A model generated the notes under the pieces. It had not been told where the DNA came from. It made no database searches and saw nothing but the letters and a program-made list of their open reading frames with translations. Made by a program: the position numbers and the translations under genes. From Candidatus Sodaliphilus limicaballi (GTDB lineage: Bacteria; Bacteroidota; Bacteroidia; Bacteroidales; Muribaculaceae), in contig JAGHSP010000082.1 in the NCBI GenBank assembly GCA_018065815.1, forward strand, positions 1-11,058: a stretch of DNA of 11,058 bases, written 5' to 3'. The stretch's first letter is position 1. The number at the start of each line of letters is the position of its first letter. Of this stretch, positions 1 to 8,011 are shown piece after piece.

Positions 1-155
1 ACTATATATATTTTCAATGAAAAAATATCAGTGAGATCAGTGAGATCCGCGCGGGGAGTTCCATTGGTGAATAGTTACCAATTATTTCAATTAATACAGA
101 GAACGCTAAAATCGGCCTTGTGTGTGCACATTGTGTTCTAAATCTTGCTGTTTTC
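1..155. other. Non-coding upstream region of ileS
   Basis: I see no credible gene here. It holds a perfect tandem duplication of the 9-mer CAGTGAGAT (29-37 and 38-46), followed at once by the 8-bp palindrome CCGCGCGG (47-54). A 6-bp inverted repeat, ATTGGT/ACCAAT, lies at 63-68 and 77-82. The palindrome TGTGCACA lies at 123-130. The AT-rich dyad around 8-28 could be the tail of an upstream gene's terminator, but that gene is outside the window. Confidence 0.5.
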
Positions 156-186
156 TTGTTATTGTGGCGAAAAATGAGTAACTTTG
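156..186 (+). promoter_or_regulatory. Bacteroidota-type promoter of ileS
   Basis: A perfect -7 element TAnnTTTG (TAACTTTG, 179-186) lies 20 nt downstream of a TTG at 156-158 that fits the -33 element. Transcription would start near 191-194, leaving a leader of about 35-38 nt before the ATG at 229. That is too short for a T-box or other riboswitch. The motif match is seen directly; the start site is inferred from the known spacing. Confidence 0.75.
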
Positions 187-228
187 CAGTTTGATAGTAT
201 TATATTGCTATACACCTAAAAAGTGATT

Positions 229-3200
229 ATGAAGAAGTTTAACGAATATAACAAGTTCAACCTCTCGGACATCAACAAGGAGGTTCTGGAGAAGTGGGAT
301 CAAGAGGGCGTTTTCGCCCGCAGTATCAGTGAGCGCGAAGGTGCTCCTTCATTTGTGTTCTTCGAGGGACCTCCCTCGGCCAACGGTATGCCTGGCATCC
401 ACCATGTGATGGCCCGTACCATCAAGGACATCGTGTGCCGCTACAAGACCATGCAGGGCTATCAGGTGCTCCGCAAGGCTGGCTGGGACACTCACGGACT
501 GCCCGTGGAGCTTGGCGTGGAGAAGGCTCTGGGCATCACGAAAGAGGACATCGGCAAGAAGGTGAGCGTTGACGAGTACAACGCCACTTGCCGCAAGGAG
601 GTGATGAAGTACACCCGCGAGTGGGAAGACCTCACTCACAAGATGGGTTACTGGGTGGACATGAAGGCTCCCTACATCACTTACACTAACGACTACATCG
701 AGACCTTGTGGTGGTTGCTCAAGCAACTTTACAACAAGGGGTTACTCTATAAGGGCTATACAATCCAGCCCTATTCGCCCGCAGCGGGCACTGGACTCAG
801 CTCGCATGAGTTGAACCAGCCTGGTTGCTACCGCGACGTCAAGGACCAGACCGCCACTGCACAGTTCTGCGTGGTTGAGGATGACCACAAGGTGGTTGCT
901 GCCATCAAGGCTGTCCAGGACAAGGGCTTTGAGAATATTGCCGCTCTGGCATGGACCACTACGCCCTGGACTCTGCCCAGCAACACTGCGCTTTGCGTTG
1001 GCCCCAAGATTGACTATGTGGCAGTGGAGAGCTACAATCCCTACAACGGCCAGCCTGCCACTTTCATCATGGCAAAGGCTCGCCTCAACGCTTATTTCAA
1101 GGCTGAGGGTGCCGAGAAGGCACTTGACGAATATGCCCAGGGCGACAAGGTGATACCTTACAAGGTTATCGCCGAGTTCAAGGGCACCGACCTCGTGGGC
1201 CTGCGCTACAAGCAGCTCTTCCCCTGGGTGAAGCCCGTTGACAAGGTGGGCGACAAGTTTGAGGTTAACGAGAACGGTTTCCGCGTGATCCCCGGTGACT
1301 ATGTGACCACCGAGGACGGTACTGGTATCGTTCACATCGCGCCCACATTTGGTGCCGACGATGCTGCTGTGGCTCGTGCCGCTGGCATTCCCTCGCTGTT
1401 CATGATCAACAAGAAGCTCGAAACCCGTCCCATGGTTGACCTGAGCGGTAAGTACTACGTGCTTGAGGACCTCGACGAGGAGTTCGTTGAGAAGTGCGTG
1501 GATGTAGAACTCTACAAGGAATATGCTGGTGCTTGGGTCAAGAACGCTTATGATCCCAAGTTCACCGTGGGCGGCAAGTATGACGAGGAGGCTGCGGCCA
1601 AGGCCGAGGACCTCAACGTGTATCTGTGCATCAAGATGAAGCAGGCAGGCAGTGCATTCAAGGTTGAGAAGCATGTGCACAACTATCCTCACTGCTGGCG
1701 CACCGATAAGCCCGTCCTTTACTATCCCCTCGACAGTTGGTTCATCCGCTCGACTGCTTGCAAGGAGCGCATGGTTGAGCTCAATAAGACCATCAACTGG
1801 AAACCCGAGCACACCGGCACAGGCCGTTTCGGCAAGTGGCTCGAGAATCTCAATGACTGGAACCTGAGCCGCAGCCGCTACTGGGGAACGCCGCTTCCCA
1901 TCTGGCGCGACGAGGATGGCGAGGAGAAGTGCATAGGCAGCGTCGAGGAACTCTACAACGAGATTGAGAAGGCTGTCGCTGCTGGCGTGATGGAGAGTAA
2001 TCCGTTCAAGGACAAAGGCTTTGTTCCCGGTGATTATAGCAAGGAAAACTACGAGAAGATTGACCTGCACCGTCCATACGTTGACTATATCACCCTCGTG
2101 AGCGACACTGGCAAGCCCATGAAGCGTGAGCTCGACCTCATCGATGTGTGGTTCGACAGCGGCTCAATGCCTTACGCGCAGCTGCACTATCCGTTTGAGA
2201 ACAAGGAACTCGTGGATAGCGGCCGCTTCTATCCTGCCGACTTCATCGCCGAGGGCGTGGACCAGACCCGCGGTTGGTTCTTCACCCTGCATGCTATCGC
2301 CACAATGGTATTTGACAGCGTGGCCTACAAGAGCGTTATCTCTAACGGCCTCGTGCTCGACAAGAACGGCAACAAGATGAGCAAGCGCCTGGGCAACGCA
2401 GTTGACCCCTTCGGCGCAATCGAGAAATATGGTATCGACCCCCTGCGCTGGTACATGATCAGCAACTCTTCGCCCTGGGATAACCTCAAGTTTGACGAGG
2501 CTGGCGTTGTCGAGGTGTCGCGCAAGTTCTTCGGTACGCTTTATAACACATATTCGTTCTTCGCCCTATATGCCAACGTTGACGGTTTTGATCCTGCTGC
2601 CGAGCAGGTAGCCCTGGAGAAGCGCCCCGAGATTGATCGTTGGATTATCTCTCTGCTCAATTCTCTGGTGAGCGACGTGCGCCGCTATCTCGACGACTAT
2701 GAGCCCACTCGTGCAGCCCGTGCTATCAGTGAGTTTGTGAACGATCACTTGAGCAACTGGTACGTGCGCTTGAACCGCAAGCGTTTCTGGGGTGGCAAGC
2801 TCGAGGGTAATGACGACAAACTGGCTGCTTACCAGACCCTTTACCACTGCCTGCACACAATCTCGCTGCTCATGGCTCCCGTTTCGCCCTTCTTCAGCGA
2901 CAAGCTCTATCGCGACCTCACCGGCAAAGAGGAGAGCGTGCATCTGGCACTCTATCCCGCTGTTGATGAGGCAGCTATCGACAAGAAACTCGAGATGCGC
3001 ATGCAGGTGGCTCAAGACATCACCTCGATGGTGCTCGCACTGCGCCGCAAGCAGAACCTCAAGGTGCGCCAGCCGCTCAAGTCTATCATGGTTCCCGTGC
3101 TCGACGACGAGCAGCGCGCTGCGGTAGAGGCTGTGGCCGACCTTATCAAGAACGAGGTGAACGTGAAGGAAATCAAGCTCGTGGGTAATGACGAGGGCGT

Positions 3201-3729
3201 GCTCGTGAAGCGTGTTAAGCCCGACTTCAAGAAACTTGGTCCCAAGTATGGCAAGATCATGAAAGCCCTTGCTGCCGAGCTCACCAGCTTGCCTCAACCC
3301 GCTATCATCGAGTTTGAGAAGAACGGAAGCATCACGCTCAACGTTGCCGGACAGGAGGCAGTCGTTGACAAAGCCGATGTTGAGATCATCAGCGAGGATA
3401 TCCCCGGCTGGCTTGTTGCCAACGAGGGCGCCCTCACCGTGGCTCTTGACATCACCCTCACCGACGAACTCATCAACGAGGGTATGGCTCGCGAACTCGT
3501 GAACCGCATCCAGAACATCCGCAAGAAGAAAGACTTCGACATCACCGACCGCGTTGAGGTCAAGATCAACCCCGATGAGCGTGTAGTCAAGGCCCTTGAG
3601 AGCTTTAAGGACTATATCGCTGCGCAGGTGCTCGCTGTGAGCATCGAGATTGCCGAGGTTGACCACGACGACACTGTCGATCCCGAGAAGGACGACCTCA
3701 AGGTGAAGATGACTGTCGATAAAGCATAA
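229..3729 (+). CDS. ileS: Isoleucine--tRNA ligase, eukaryote-like (IleS2-type) form
   Basis: Cytoplasmic class I aminoacyl-tRNA synthetase that charges tRNA-Ile with isoleucine and edits mischarged valine. The HIGH-type signature appears as GIHH at residues 56-59, inside PPSANGMPGIHHV. GWDTHGLPVE follows, then the CP1 editing insertion with AWTTTPWTLPSN (241-252) and GTGIVHIAPTFGADD. The catalytic core resumes with EGVDQTRGWF, and KMSKR is at 716-720. The remaining ~400 residues are the anticodon-binding and C-terminal domains. At 1166 aa it is longer than E. coli IleS (about 940 aa) and no C-terminal four-cysteine zinc site is visible, as in the eukaryote-like branch. I chose the ATG at 229; an in-frame GTG lies two codons upstream at 223. 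First gene of the left block, with its own promoter and a hairpin after its stop. Confidence 0.97.
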   Translation: MKKFNEYNKFNLSDINKEVLEKWDQEGVFARSISEREGAPSFVFFEGPPSANGMPGIHHVMARTIKDIVCRYKTMQGYQVLRKAGWDTHGLPVELGVEKALGITKEDIGKKVSVDEYNATCRKEVMKYTREWEDLTHKMGYWVDMKAPYITYTNDYIETLWWLLKQLYNKGLLYKGYTIQPYSPAAGTGLSSHELNQPGCYRDVKDQTATAQFCVVEDDHKVVAAIKAVQDKGFENIAALAWTTTPWTLPSNTALCVGPKIDYVAVESYNPYNGQPATFIMAKARLNAYFKAEGAEKALDEYAQGDKVIPYKVIAEFKGTDLVGLRYKQLFPWVKPVDKVGDKFEVNENGFRVIPGDYVTTEDGTGIVHIAPTFGADDAAVARAAGIPSLFMINKKLETRPMVDLSGKYYVLEDLDEEFVEKCVDVELYKEYAGAWVKNAYDPKFTVGGKYDEEAAAKAEDLNVYLCIKMKQAGSAFKVEKHVHNYPHCWRTDKPVLYYPLDSWFIRSTACKERMVELNKTINWKPEHTGTGRFGKWLENLNDWNLSRSRYWGTPLPIWRDEDGEEKCIGSVEELYNEIEKAVAAGVMESNPFKDKGFVPGDYSKENYEKIDLHRPYVDYITLVSDTGKPMKRELDLIDVWFDSGSMPYAQLHYPFENKELVDSGRFYPADFIAEGVDQTRGWFFTLHAIATMVFDSVAYKSVISNGLVLDKNGNKMSKRLGNAVDPFGAIEKYGIDPLRWYMISNSSPWDNLKFDEAGVVEVSRKFFGTLYNTYSFFALYANVDGFDPAAEQVALEKRPEIDRWIISLLNSLVSDVRRYLDDYEPTRAARAISEFVNDHLSNWYVRLNRKRFWGGKLEGNDDKLAAYQTLYHCLHTISLLMAPVSPFFSDKLYRDLTGKEESVHLALYPAVDEAAIDKKLEMRMQVAQDITSMVLALRRKQNLKVRQPLKSIMVPVLDDEQRAAVEAVADLIKNEVNVKEIKLVGNDEGVLVKRVKPDFKKLGPKYGKIMKALAAELTSLPQPAIIEFEKNGSITLNVAGQEAVVDKADVEIISEDIPGWLVANEGALTVALDITLTDELINEGMARELVNRIQNIRKKKDFDITDRVEVKINPDERVVKALESFKDYIAAQVLAVSIEIAEVDHDDTVDPEKDDLKVKMTVDKA

Positions 3730-3744
3730 TCAAGACATTGATAT

Positions 3745-3780
3745 GGATAGGGGAGACCTGGGTGCTCCTCTATCCGTTTT
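3745..3780 (+). terminator. Hairpin between ileS and the dksA-like gene
   Basis: An 11-bp stem (3745-3755 with 3765-3775, GGATAGGGGAG against CTCCTCTATCC, one G-U pair) has a 9-nt loop and is followed by GTTTT. It lies 15 nt after the ileS stop. The shape fits an intrinsic terminator, but the short T run may give only partial read-through control of the genes behind it. Confidence 0.7.
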
Positions 3781-3805
3781 ACTAACCATTAATACCTTTC
3801 CTCCC

Positions 3806-4189
3806 ATGAATACCGATAAAGAAAGAAACAGGTACTCCGATGCCGAGCTGCAGGAGTTTAAAGAGATTATCCTTGAGAAGCTTGAAACTGCCAAGGAGAA
3901 TTATGAACTGCTCAAGTCGAGGTTGCTCTCTGATGACCCGACGCCCACATTCAAGGCGCTGGAGGAGACTGCCGAGGCATTGAGCAAGGAGGCTGCCGGA
4001 CAACGTGCACAGCGCCAAATGGAGTTTATCAACAAACTGCAAAGCGCCCTGGTGCGCATTGAAAATAAAACCTACGGCGTGTGCCGCGTCACGGGCAAAC
4101 TCATCCCCAAGGGACGACTGCTTGCTGTGCCACATGCCACTACATCGGTCGAAGGAAAGGAATTAGAACAGAAGAACAAACGACGCTAA
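3806..4189 (+). CDS. DksA/TraR-family regulator with degenerate zinc finger
   Basis: A 127-aa protein of the DksA/TraR type, which in well-studied relatives binds the secondary channel of RNA polymerase and modulates initiation. An N-terminal helical, coiled-coil-like region spans about residues 12-88. The C-terminal globular part contains YGVCRVTGKLIPKGRL and VPHAT (90-112). Only one cysteine is present (C93); the other positions of a C4 zinc finger are occupied by other residues such as T96 and H110. This matches the common Bacteroidota form, so metal binding is doubtful. The reading frame extends upstream to 3743, but that extension runs through the terminator hairpin, so I chose ATG 3806. 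The stop TAA is immediately followed by the lspA ATG with no gap. Family call is firm; target genes are unknown. Confidence 0.88.
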   Translation: MNTDKERNRYSDAELQEFKEIILEKLETAKENYELLKSRLLSDDPTPTFKALEETAEALSKEAAGQRAQRQMEFINKLQSALVRIENKTYGVCRVTGKLIPKGRLLAVPHATTSVEGKELEQKNKRR

Positions 4190-4852
4190 ATGAAGAAAAA
4201 CATTAATGGATGGCTTGCTGTCATCGTGGTGCTGCTAGTCATTGTCATCGACCAGGTGGTGAAAGTGTGGATAAAGACGCATTTTTACTATGGTGAGCAG
4301 TATGAAATCACTAGTTGGTTCAAACTGCAGTTTATCGAAAACAATGGCATGGCTTTCGGCATGGAGTTTGGTAGCAAATTGTTCCTCACATGGTTCCGCA
4401 TCATTGCTGTGGCACTGTTTATGTATTATATCTACAAGTTGCGCAACCGTGTGGATGTGCCTCGCGGCTATGTGGTGTGCATTGCCATGATCACGGCTGG
4501 CGCACTGGGCAATGTCATCGACTGCATCTTCTATGGTGTGGCTTTCGATGCTCCCGATGCTCCCCAGGTGGCGCAGCTCTTCCCGCCGGGCGGCGGATAT
4601 GAGACGCTGTTTAACGGCAGGGTGGTAGATATGCTCTACTTCCCGCTGTGCGATTGGAACTGGCCGCAGTGGATGCCCTTGGTGGGCGGTGATCACTTTG
4701 TGTTCTTCCAGCCGGTGTTTAACGTGGCCGACGCTTCGCTCAGCGTGAGCGTCATTGCACTCATTTTATTCTACTCGCGTTACCTTGCCCCAAAGGAAGA
4801 GAAGACAGAGGAGGCAACGGAAGGCGAGAAAACTAACGACAAGACTAAATGA
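4190..4852 (+). CDS. lspA: Lipoprotein signal peptidase (signal peptidase II)
   Basis: Inner-membrane aspartyl protease that cuts the signal peptide from prolipoproteins before the lipidated cysteine. There are four hydrophobic segments, around residues 7-28, 64-83, 93-115 and 178-197. Conserved blocks are DQ at 21-22, ENNGMAFGM (50-58), AGALGNVIDCIFYG (103-116), RVVDM with the likely catalytic D147, and FNVADAS with the likely catalytic D181. At 220 aa it is longer than the E. coli enzyme (164 aa). The extra length is a loop at about 117-142, a second one at about 154-170 between the two catalytic aspartates, and a charged Lys/Glu-rich tail. Long forms like this are usual in Bacteroidota. 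Its stop overlaps the next start (ATGA), so the two are probably translationally coupled; the neighbour is a predicted lipoprotein, a likely substrate. Confidence 0.96.
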   Translation: MKKNINGWLAVIVVLLVIVIDQVVKVWIKTHFYYGEQYEITSWFKLQFIENNGMAFGMEFGSKLFLTWFRIIAVALFMYYIYKLRNRVDVPRGYVVCIAMITAGALGNVIDCIFYGVAFDAPDAPQVAQLFPPGGGYETLFNGRVVDMLYFPLCDWNWPQWMPLVGGDHFVFFQPVFNVADASLSVSVIALILFYSRYLAPKEEKTEEATEGEKTNDKTK

Positions 4853-5844
4853 AACATCTACTAGCGGCTGCATGCCTGGTGGCTTTCCTGTGTCTTGCTG
4901 CGGGTTGTGACAAGGCCCCAAAGGGGGTGATACCCGAGAGCAAGATGGAAGAGCTGCTCGTTGACCTCGAGCTGGCCGATGCCTACATCGACTCGCACTG
5001 GGACCAATTTCCCGACGACTCGTCGCGGCTGGTGCTCAAGCAGTCTATATTCATGAAGCACGGTGTCACCCCCGAGCTTTATGACACATCGCTTGTGTGG
5101 TATGCCCGCAACATGGATGTTTATGTTAAGGTTTATGACAATGTGATAGGGCGACTGCAAGACAAGAACAAGGAACTGCAAGACGCTCCTTCCCAGTTGC
5201 CAGTCCAGGGGTCTGCATTCGGCTCGGGCATGGAAGGTGTTGCGGCTAACCATGAGTTTGCTGCCGAGGGCGATAGTGCCGACATCTGGCAAGGTCCTCG
5301 CCGCTGGATGCTCACCTCGGGAATGAAGAGCGGGTTTATCACTTTTGACCTCAAACCCGACCGTGAGAGCGACAAGGGCGACCGCTATGAACTCCAGTAC
5401 AAGCTTAAACCTGTGCGCAGTTCATTCAAGGCGTTCATGGCTGTTGACTACATCGACGGCAGCACATCTATTGTCAACCGCTTCTCTGGCAGTGACGGTT
5501 GGAACTCGTTGGCCCTGCAAGGCGATCCTGGGAAGAGGGCACAACGCATCTATGGTTACATATATTATAACATCAACAAAGGCGATGTGGCATATATCGA
5601 CAGCATCTTGATGCTGCGCACGCATTCGAGCGAGATGGCCGACACCAAGATGGGCGGACAGAAACTCATCGAACGCAAGAAAGACGTTAACACAAGCAAG
5701 AATGCTGACAAGGTGGAAGCCGTGGCGAGCAACACCATTTCAGTGCAAGGACATTTCAAACCCAAGGAGGGCGTCAACAAGTCGAGCGCACAAAAGCATG
5801 TCACCGAGTCGCCAAACCGTAACCATCTTCCTGGAAGCAACTAA
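4849..5844 (+). CDS. DUF4296-type predicted lipoprotein
   Basis: A 331-aa predicted lipoprotein. The N-terminus is a short positively charged, hydrophobic signal peptide ending LAAGC, with the lipidated cysteine at C20. Residues about 25-110 (GVIPESKMEELLVDLELADAYI and onward) match the DUF4296 pattern, a helical domain common in Bacteroidota with no known function. Residues about 145-260 (DIWQGPRRWM, ITFDLKP, ELQYKLKP, RIYGYIYYNI) look beta-rich and may form a sandwich domain. The last 70 residues are polar and probably disordered. It overlaps lspA by 4 nt and precedes hisH by 11 nt. DUF4296 proteins after lspA are a recurring arrangement in this phylum as I recall it. Molecular role is unknown. 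Confidence 0.85.
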   Translation: MKHLLAAACLVAFLCLAAGCDKAPKGVIPESKMEELLVDLELADAYIDSHWDQFPDDSSRLVLKQSIFMKHGVTPELYDTSLVWYARNMDVYVKVYDNVIGRLQDKNKELQDAPSQLPVQGSAFGSGMEGVAANHEFAAEGDSADIWQGPRRWMLTSGMKSGFITFDLKPDRESDKGDRYELQYKLKPVRSSFKAFMAVDYIDGSTSIVNRFSGSDGWNSLALQGDPGKRAQRIYGYIYYNINKGDVAYIDSILMLRTHSSEMADTKMGGQKLIERKKDVNTSKNADKVEAVASNTISVQGHFKPKEGVNKSSAQKHVTESPNRNHLPGSN

Positions 5845-5855
5845 TCATTCGCGTC

Positions 5856-6446
5856 ATGATAGCAATAGTAAAATATAACGCAGGCAACGTGTTCTCAGTC
5901 ACATGTGCCCTGCAACGGCTGGGTGTGGAACCTGTCGTGACCGATGACCCCGAAGTGCTGCGTGCCGCCGACAAAGTGATTTTCCCCGGTGTGGGCGAGG
6001 CATCGGCTGCTATGGGGCATCTGCGTGCCTCGGGGCTCGACAAGGTTATTGCCGGCCTCAAACAACCCGTGCTGGGCATCTGCATAGGCATGCAGCTCAT
6101 GTGCCGACACAGCGAGGAGGGAAACGTGGACGGACTAGGCATCTTTGACACAGTGGTCAAGCGCTTTGACAACAGTCGTTGCCCCGAGTGTAAGGTTCCT
6201 CACATGGGATGGAACACGGTTGAGGTTGGGCATCCAGGCATTGCCGGAGAGTCGCTTGATGGTCGCTATGCCTATTATGTACACAGCTATTATGCCGAGC
6301 CGTGCGTTCACACGGAGGCCATAACCCGCTACATCGTGCCGTTCAGCGCGGTGCTGCATCGTGACAATTTCTACGCCACACAGTTCCATCCCGAGAAGAG
6401 TGGCAGTGTGGGCGAAACTATCCTTAAAAATTTTCTGGCATTATGA
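5856..6446 (+). CDS. hisH: Imidazole glycerol phosphate synthase, glutaminase subunit
   Basis: Class I glutamine amidotransferase subunit that releases ammonia from glutamine and passes it to HisF. The nucleophile elbow is GICIGMQ with C76, and the other triad members are H178 and E180 in QFHPEKSG. The oxyanion region is FPGVGEA (43-49). The N-terminal KYNAGN replaces the more common YGxGN seen in proteobacterial enzymes; I believe this is a Bacteroidota variant. Its 196-aa length is normal. It starts 11 nt after the lipoprotein gene and overlaps hisA by ATGA, so the his genes probably read from the same transcript as lspA, or from a promoter I cannot see. Confidence 0.96.
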   Translation: MIAIVKYNAGNVFSVTCALQRLGVEPVVTDDPEVLRAADKVIFPGVGEASAAMGHLRASGLDKVIAGLKQPVLGICIGMQLMCRHSEEGNVDGLGIFDTVVKRFDNSRCPECKVPHMGWNTVEVGHPGIAGESLDGRYAYYVHSYYAEPCVHTEAITRYIVPFSAVLHRDNFYATQFHPEKSGSVGETILKNFLAL

Positions 6447-7177
6447 GCATTAACATCATTCCTGCCATTGACGTGATCGACGGCAAGTGTGTGCGCCTCT
6501 CGCAAGGCGACTATGCGCTGAAGAAGATATACAACGAGTCGCCTCTCGACGTGGCTCGTGCCTTTGAAGACTGCGGATGCACACGCTTGCATCTCGTGGA
6601 CCTCGATGGCGCCCGTTCTCACCACATCGTCAACTATCGTGTGCTCGATGCCATTGCTGGTCACACAGGACTCACCGTTGACTTTGGCGGTGGACTCAAG
6701 AGCGACGACGACCTGCGCATCGCCTTTGAGTGCGGTGCCGCAATGGTAACCGGCGGCAGCATTGCCGTGTCTCAACCTGAAACTTTCACAGGATGGCTCA
6801 CAAAATACGGAGCTGACCGCATCATCCTCGGTGCCGACTCGCGCGACGGTTTCATTGCCACCCAGGGATGGCTCAACGATAGCGACAAGAGCGTGATACC
6901 CTTCATACAGCACTATCATGAGCAGGGCGTAACAAAGGTCATCAGCACCGATATCGCCTGCGACGGAATGTTGCAAGGACCCAGCGTTGACCTCTACCGG
7001 CGCATTCTCGAAGCAGTCCCGGGACTGCATCTCATAGCCAGCGGTGGAGTGGGGGATATGTCGCATGTCGAGGTACTGGAAGAGGCTGGAGTCCCCGAGG
7101 TAATCGTGGGCAAGGCCATCTACGAGAACCACATCACCCTCAACGACCTCCTCTCCTTTAATAAAACAAGAAAATAA
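6443..7177 (+). CDS. hisA: ProFAR isomerase (phosphoribosylformimino-AICAR-phosphate isomerase)
   Basis: A (beta/alpha)8-barrel enzyme that opens the ribose ring of ProFAR to give PRFAR, the substrate of HisF. The barrel starts with IIPAIDVIDGKCVRLSQGD, giving catalytic D10. The second catalytic aspartate is D132 in LGADSRDG, and T169 lies in STDIACDG (168-175). Phosphate-binding glycine loops are FGGGL (81-85) and ASGGVGD (199-205). The internal half-barrel duplication typical of HisA/HisF can be seen in the two loops. The 244-aa length is normal. The start overlaps the hisH stop by ATGA. Confidence 0.97.
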   Translation: MSINIIPAIDVIDGKCVRLSQGDYALKKIYNESPLDVARAFEDCGCTRLHLVDLDGARSHHIVNYRVLDAIAGHTGLTVDFGGGLKSDDDLRIAFECGAAMVTGGSIAVSQPETFTGWLTKYGADRIILGADSRDGFIATQGWLNDSDKSVIPFIQHYHEQGVTKVISTDIACDGMLQGPSVDLYRRILEAVPGLHLIASGGVGDMSHVEVLEEAGVPEVIVGKAIYENHITLNDLLSFNKTRK

Positions 7178-7228
7178 AACGATAGTCCAGTTCAACACAG
7201 CTCGGCCGTATCGCTAATAATAGATAAT

Positions 7229-7984
7229 ATGCTAGCAAAACGCATCATCCCATGCCTCGATGTCAAAGACGGAGCAACCGTCAAGGGGGTCAATTTTGTA
7301 AACTTTCGCAACGCCGGTGACCCCGTCGAGCTCGGCCAGCGGTATAGCGCCGAGGGAGCCGACGAACTAGTTTACCTCGATATCACAGCATCGCTCGAGG
7401 GCCGAGACACCTTTATCGACCTCGTGCGACGCGTCGCGCAAGGCGTGAGCATCCCATTCACCGTGGGCGGAGGAATCAGCAGCGTCGAGCACGTAGATAC
7501 ATTGCTCAATGCCGGGGCCGACAAAATCTCCATCAACTCATCGGCATTGCGCCGCCCCGAGCTCATCAGCGAGATTGCATCGCGTTTTGGCAGGCAAGTG
7601 TGTGTCGTCGCCATCGATGCCCGTTGCATTGAAGGAGAGTGGATATGCCACGTCAAGGGAGGTCACGAGCCCACACAGCGACGCCTCGTCGAGTGGGCTG
7701 TCGAAGCACAGGACAGGGGAGCAGGCGAGATACTGTTCACCAGCATGGACCACGACGGAGTCAAGCAAGGCTTTGCCTGCGATGCACTCAACCAGCTGCA
7801 CGAAGCCTTGTCGATACCCGTCATAGCATCGGGCGGATGCGGAGCCATGGAGCACTTCAAGGATGCCTTTGAGATAGGCCATGCCGACGCTGCACTCGCA
7901 GCTAGTGTGTTTCACTTCAACGAGATACCCATCGACGAACTCAAACGCTACCTGCACAAATGCAATATTCCCGTGAGAATGTAA
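7229..7984 (+). CDS. hisF: Imidazole glycerol phosphate synthase, cyclase subunit
   Basis: A (beta/alpha)8-barrel cyclase that joins PRFAR with ammonia supplied by HisH, giving imidazole glycerol phosphate and AICAR. It opens with KRIIPCLDVKDG, and the catalytic aspartates are D11 and D130 (VVAIDAR). K19 lies in the conserved KGVNF stretch. Phosphate loops are VGGGI (79-83) and ASGGCGA (200-206). Length is 251 aa, as usual. The 51-nt gap from hisA contains no TAnnTTTG promoter, so I place it in the same operon. HisH and HisF are encoded with hisA between them. Confidence 0.97.
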   Translation: MLAKRIIPCLDVKDGATVKGVNFVNFRNAGDPVELGQRYSAEGADELVYLDITASLEGRDTFIDLVRRVAQGVSIPFTVGGGISSVEHVDTLLNAGADKISINSSALRRPELISEIASRFGRQVCVVAIDARCIEGEWICHVKGGHEPTQRRLVEWAVEAQDRGAGEILFTSMDHDGVKQGFACDALNQLHEALSIPVIASGGCGAMEHFKDAFEIGHADAALAASVFHFNEIPIDELKRYLHKCNIPVRM

Positions 7985-8011
7985 ACATCGAAATTATAAA
8001 AACATCAGTAT

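Noticed and set aside
187..228. T-box riboswitch before ileS
   Set aside because: The leader after the inferred start is about 36 nt and has no T-box sequence.
742..2070. Long minus-strand open frame (442 codons) opposite ileS
   Set aside because: It lies wholly antisense to a clearly conserved synthetase and has no recognisable motif; GC-rich coding DNA often gives such shadows.
2566..3666. Long minus-strand open frame (366 codons) opposite the ileS 3' half
   Set aside because: Antisense shadow of ileS with no family resemblance.
3793..3800. TACCTTTC as a promoter -7 element for the dksA-like gene
   Set aside because: The final G of TAnnTTTG is missing and it lies only 5 nt from the ATG.
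3743..3805. Extended N-terminus of the dksA-like gene
   Set aside because: The 21 extra codons run through the terminator hairpin and are not typical of the family; ATG 3806 gives the expected length.
6371..7198. Minus-strand open frame opposite hisA
   Set aside because: Antisense to a complete hisA with all catalytic residues; no motif of its own.
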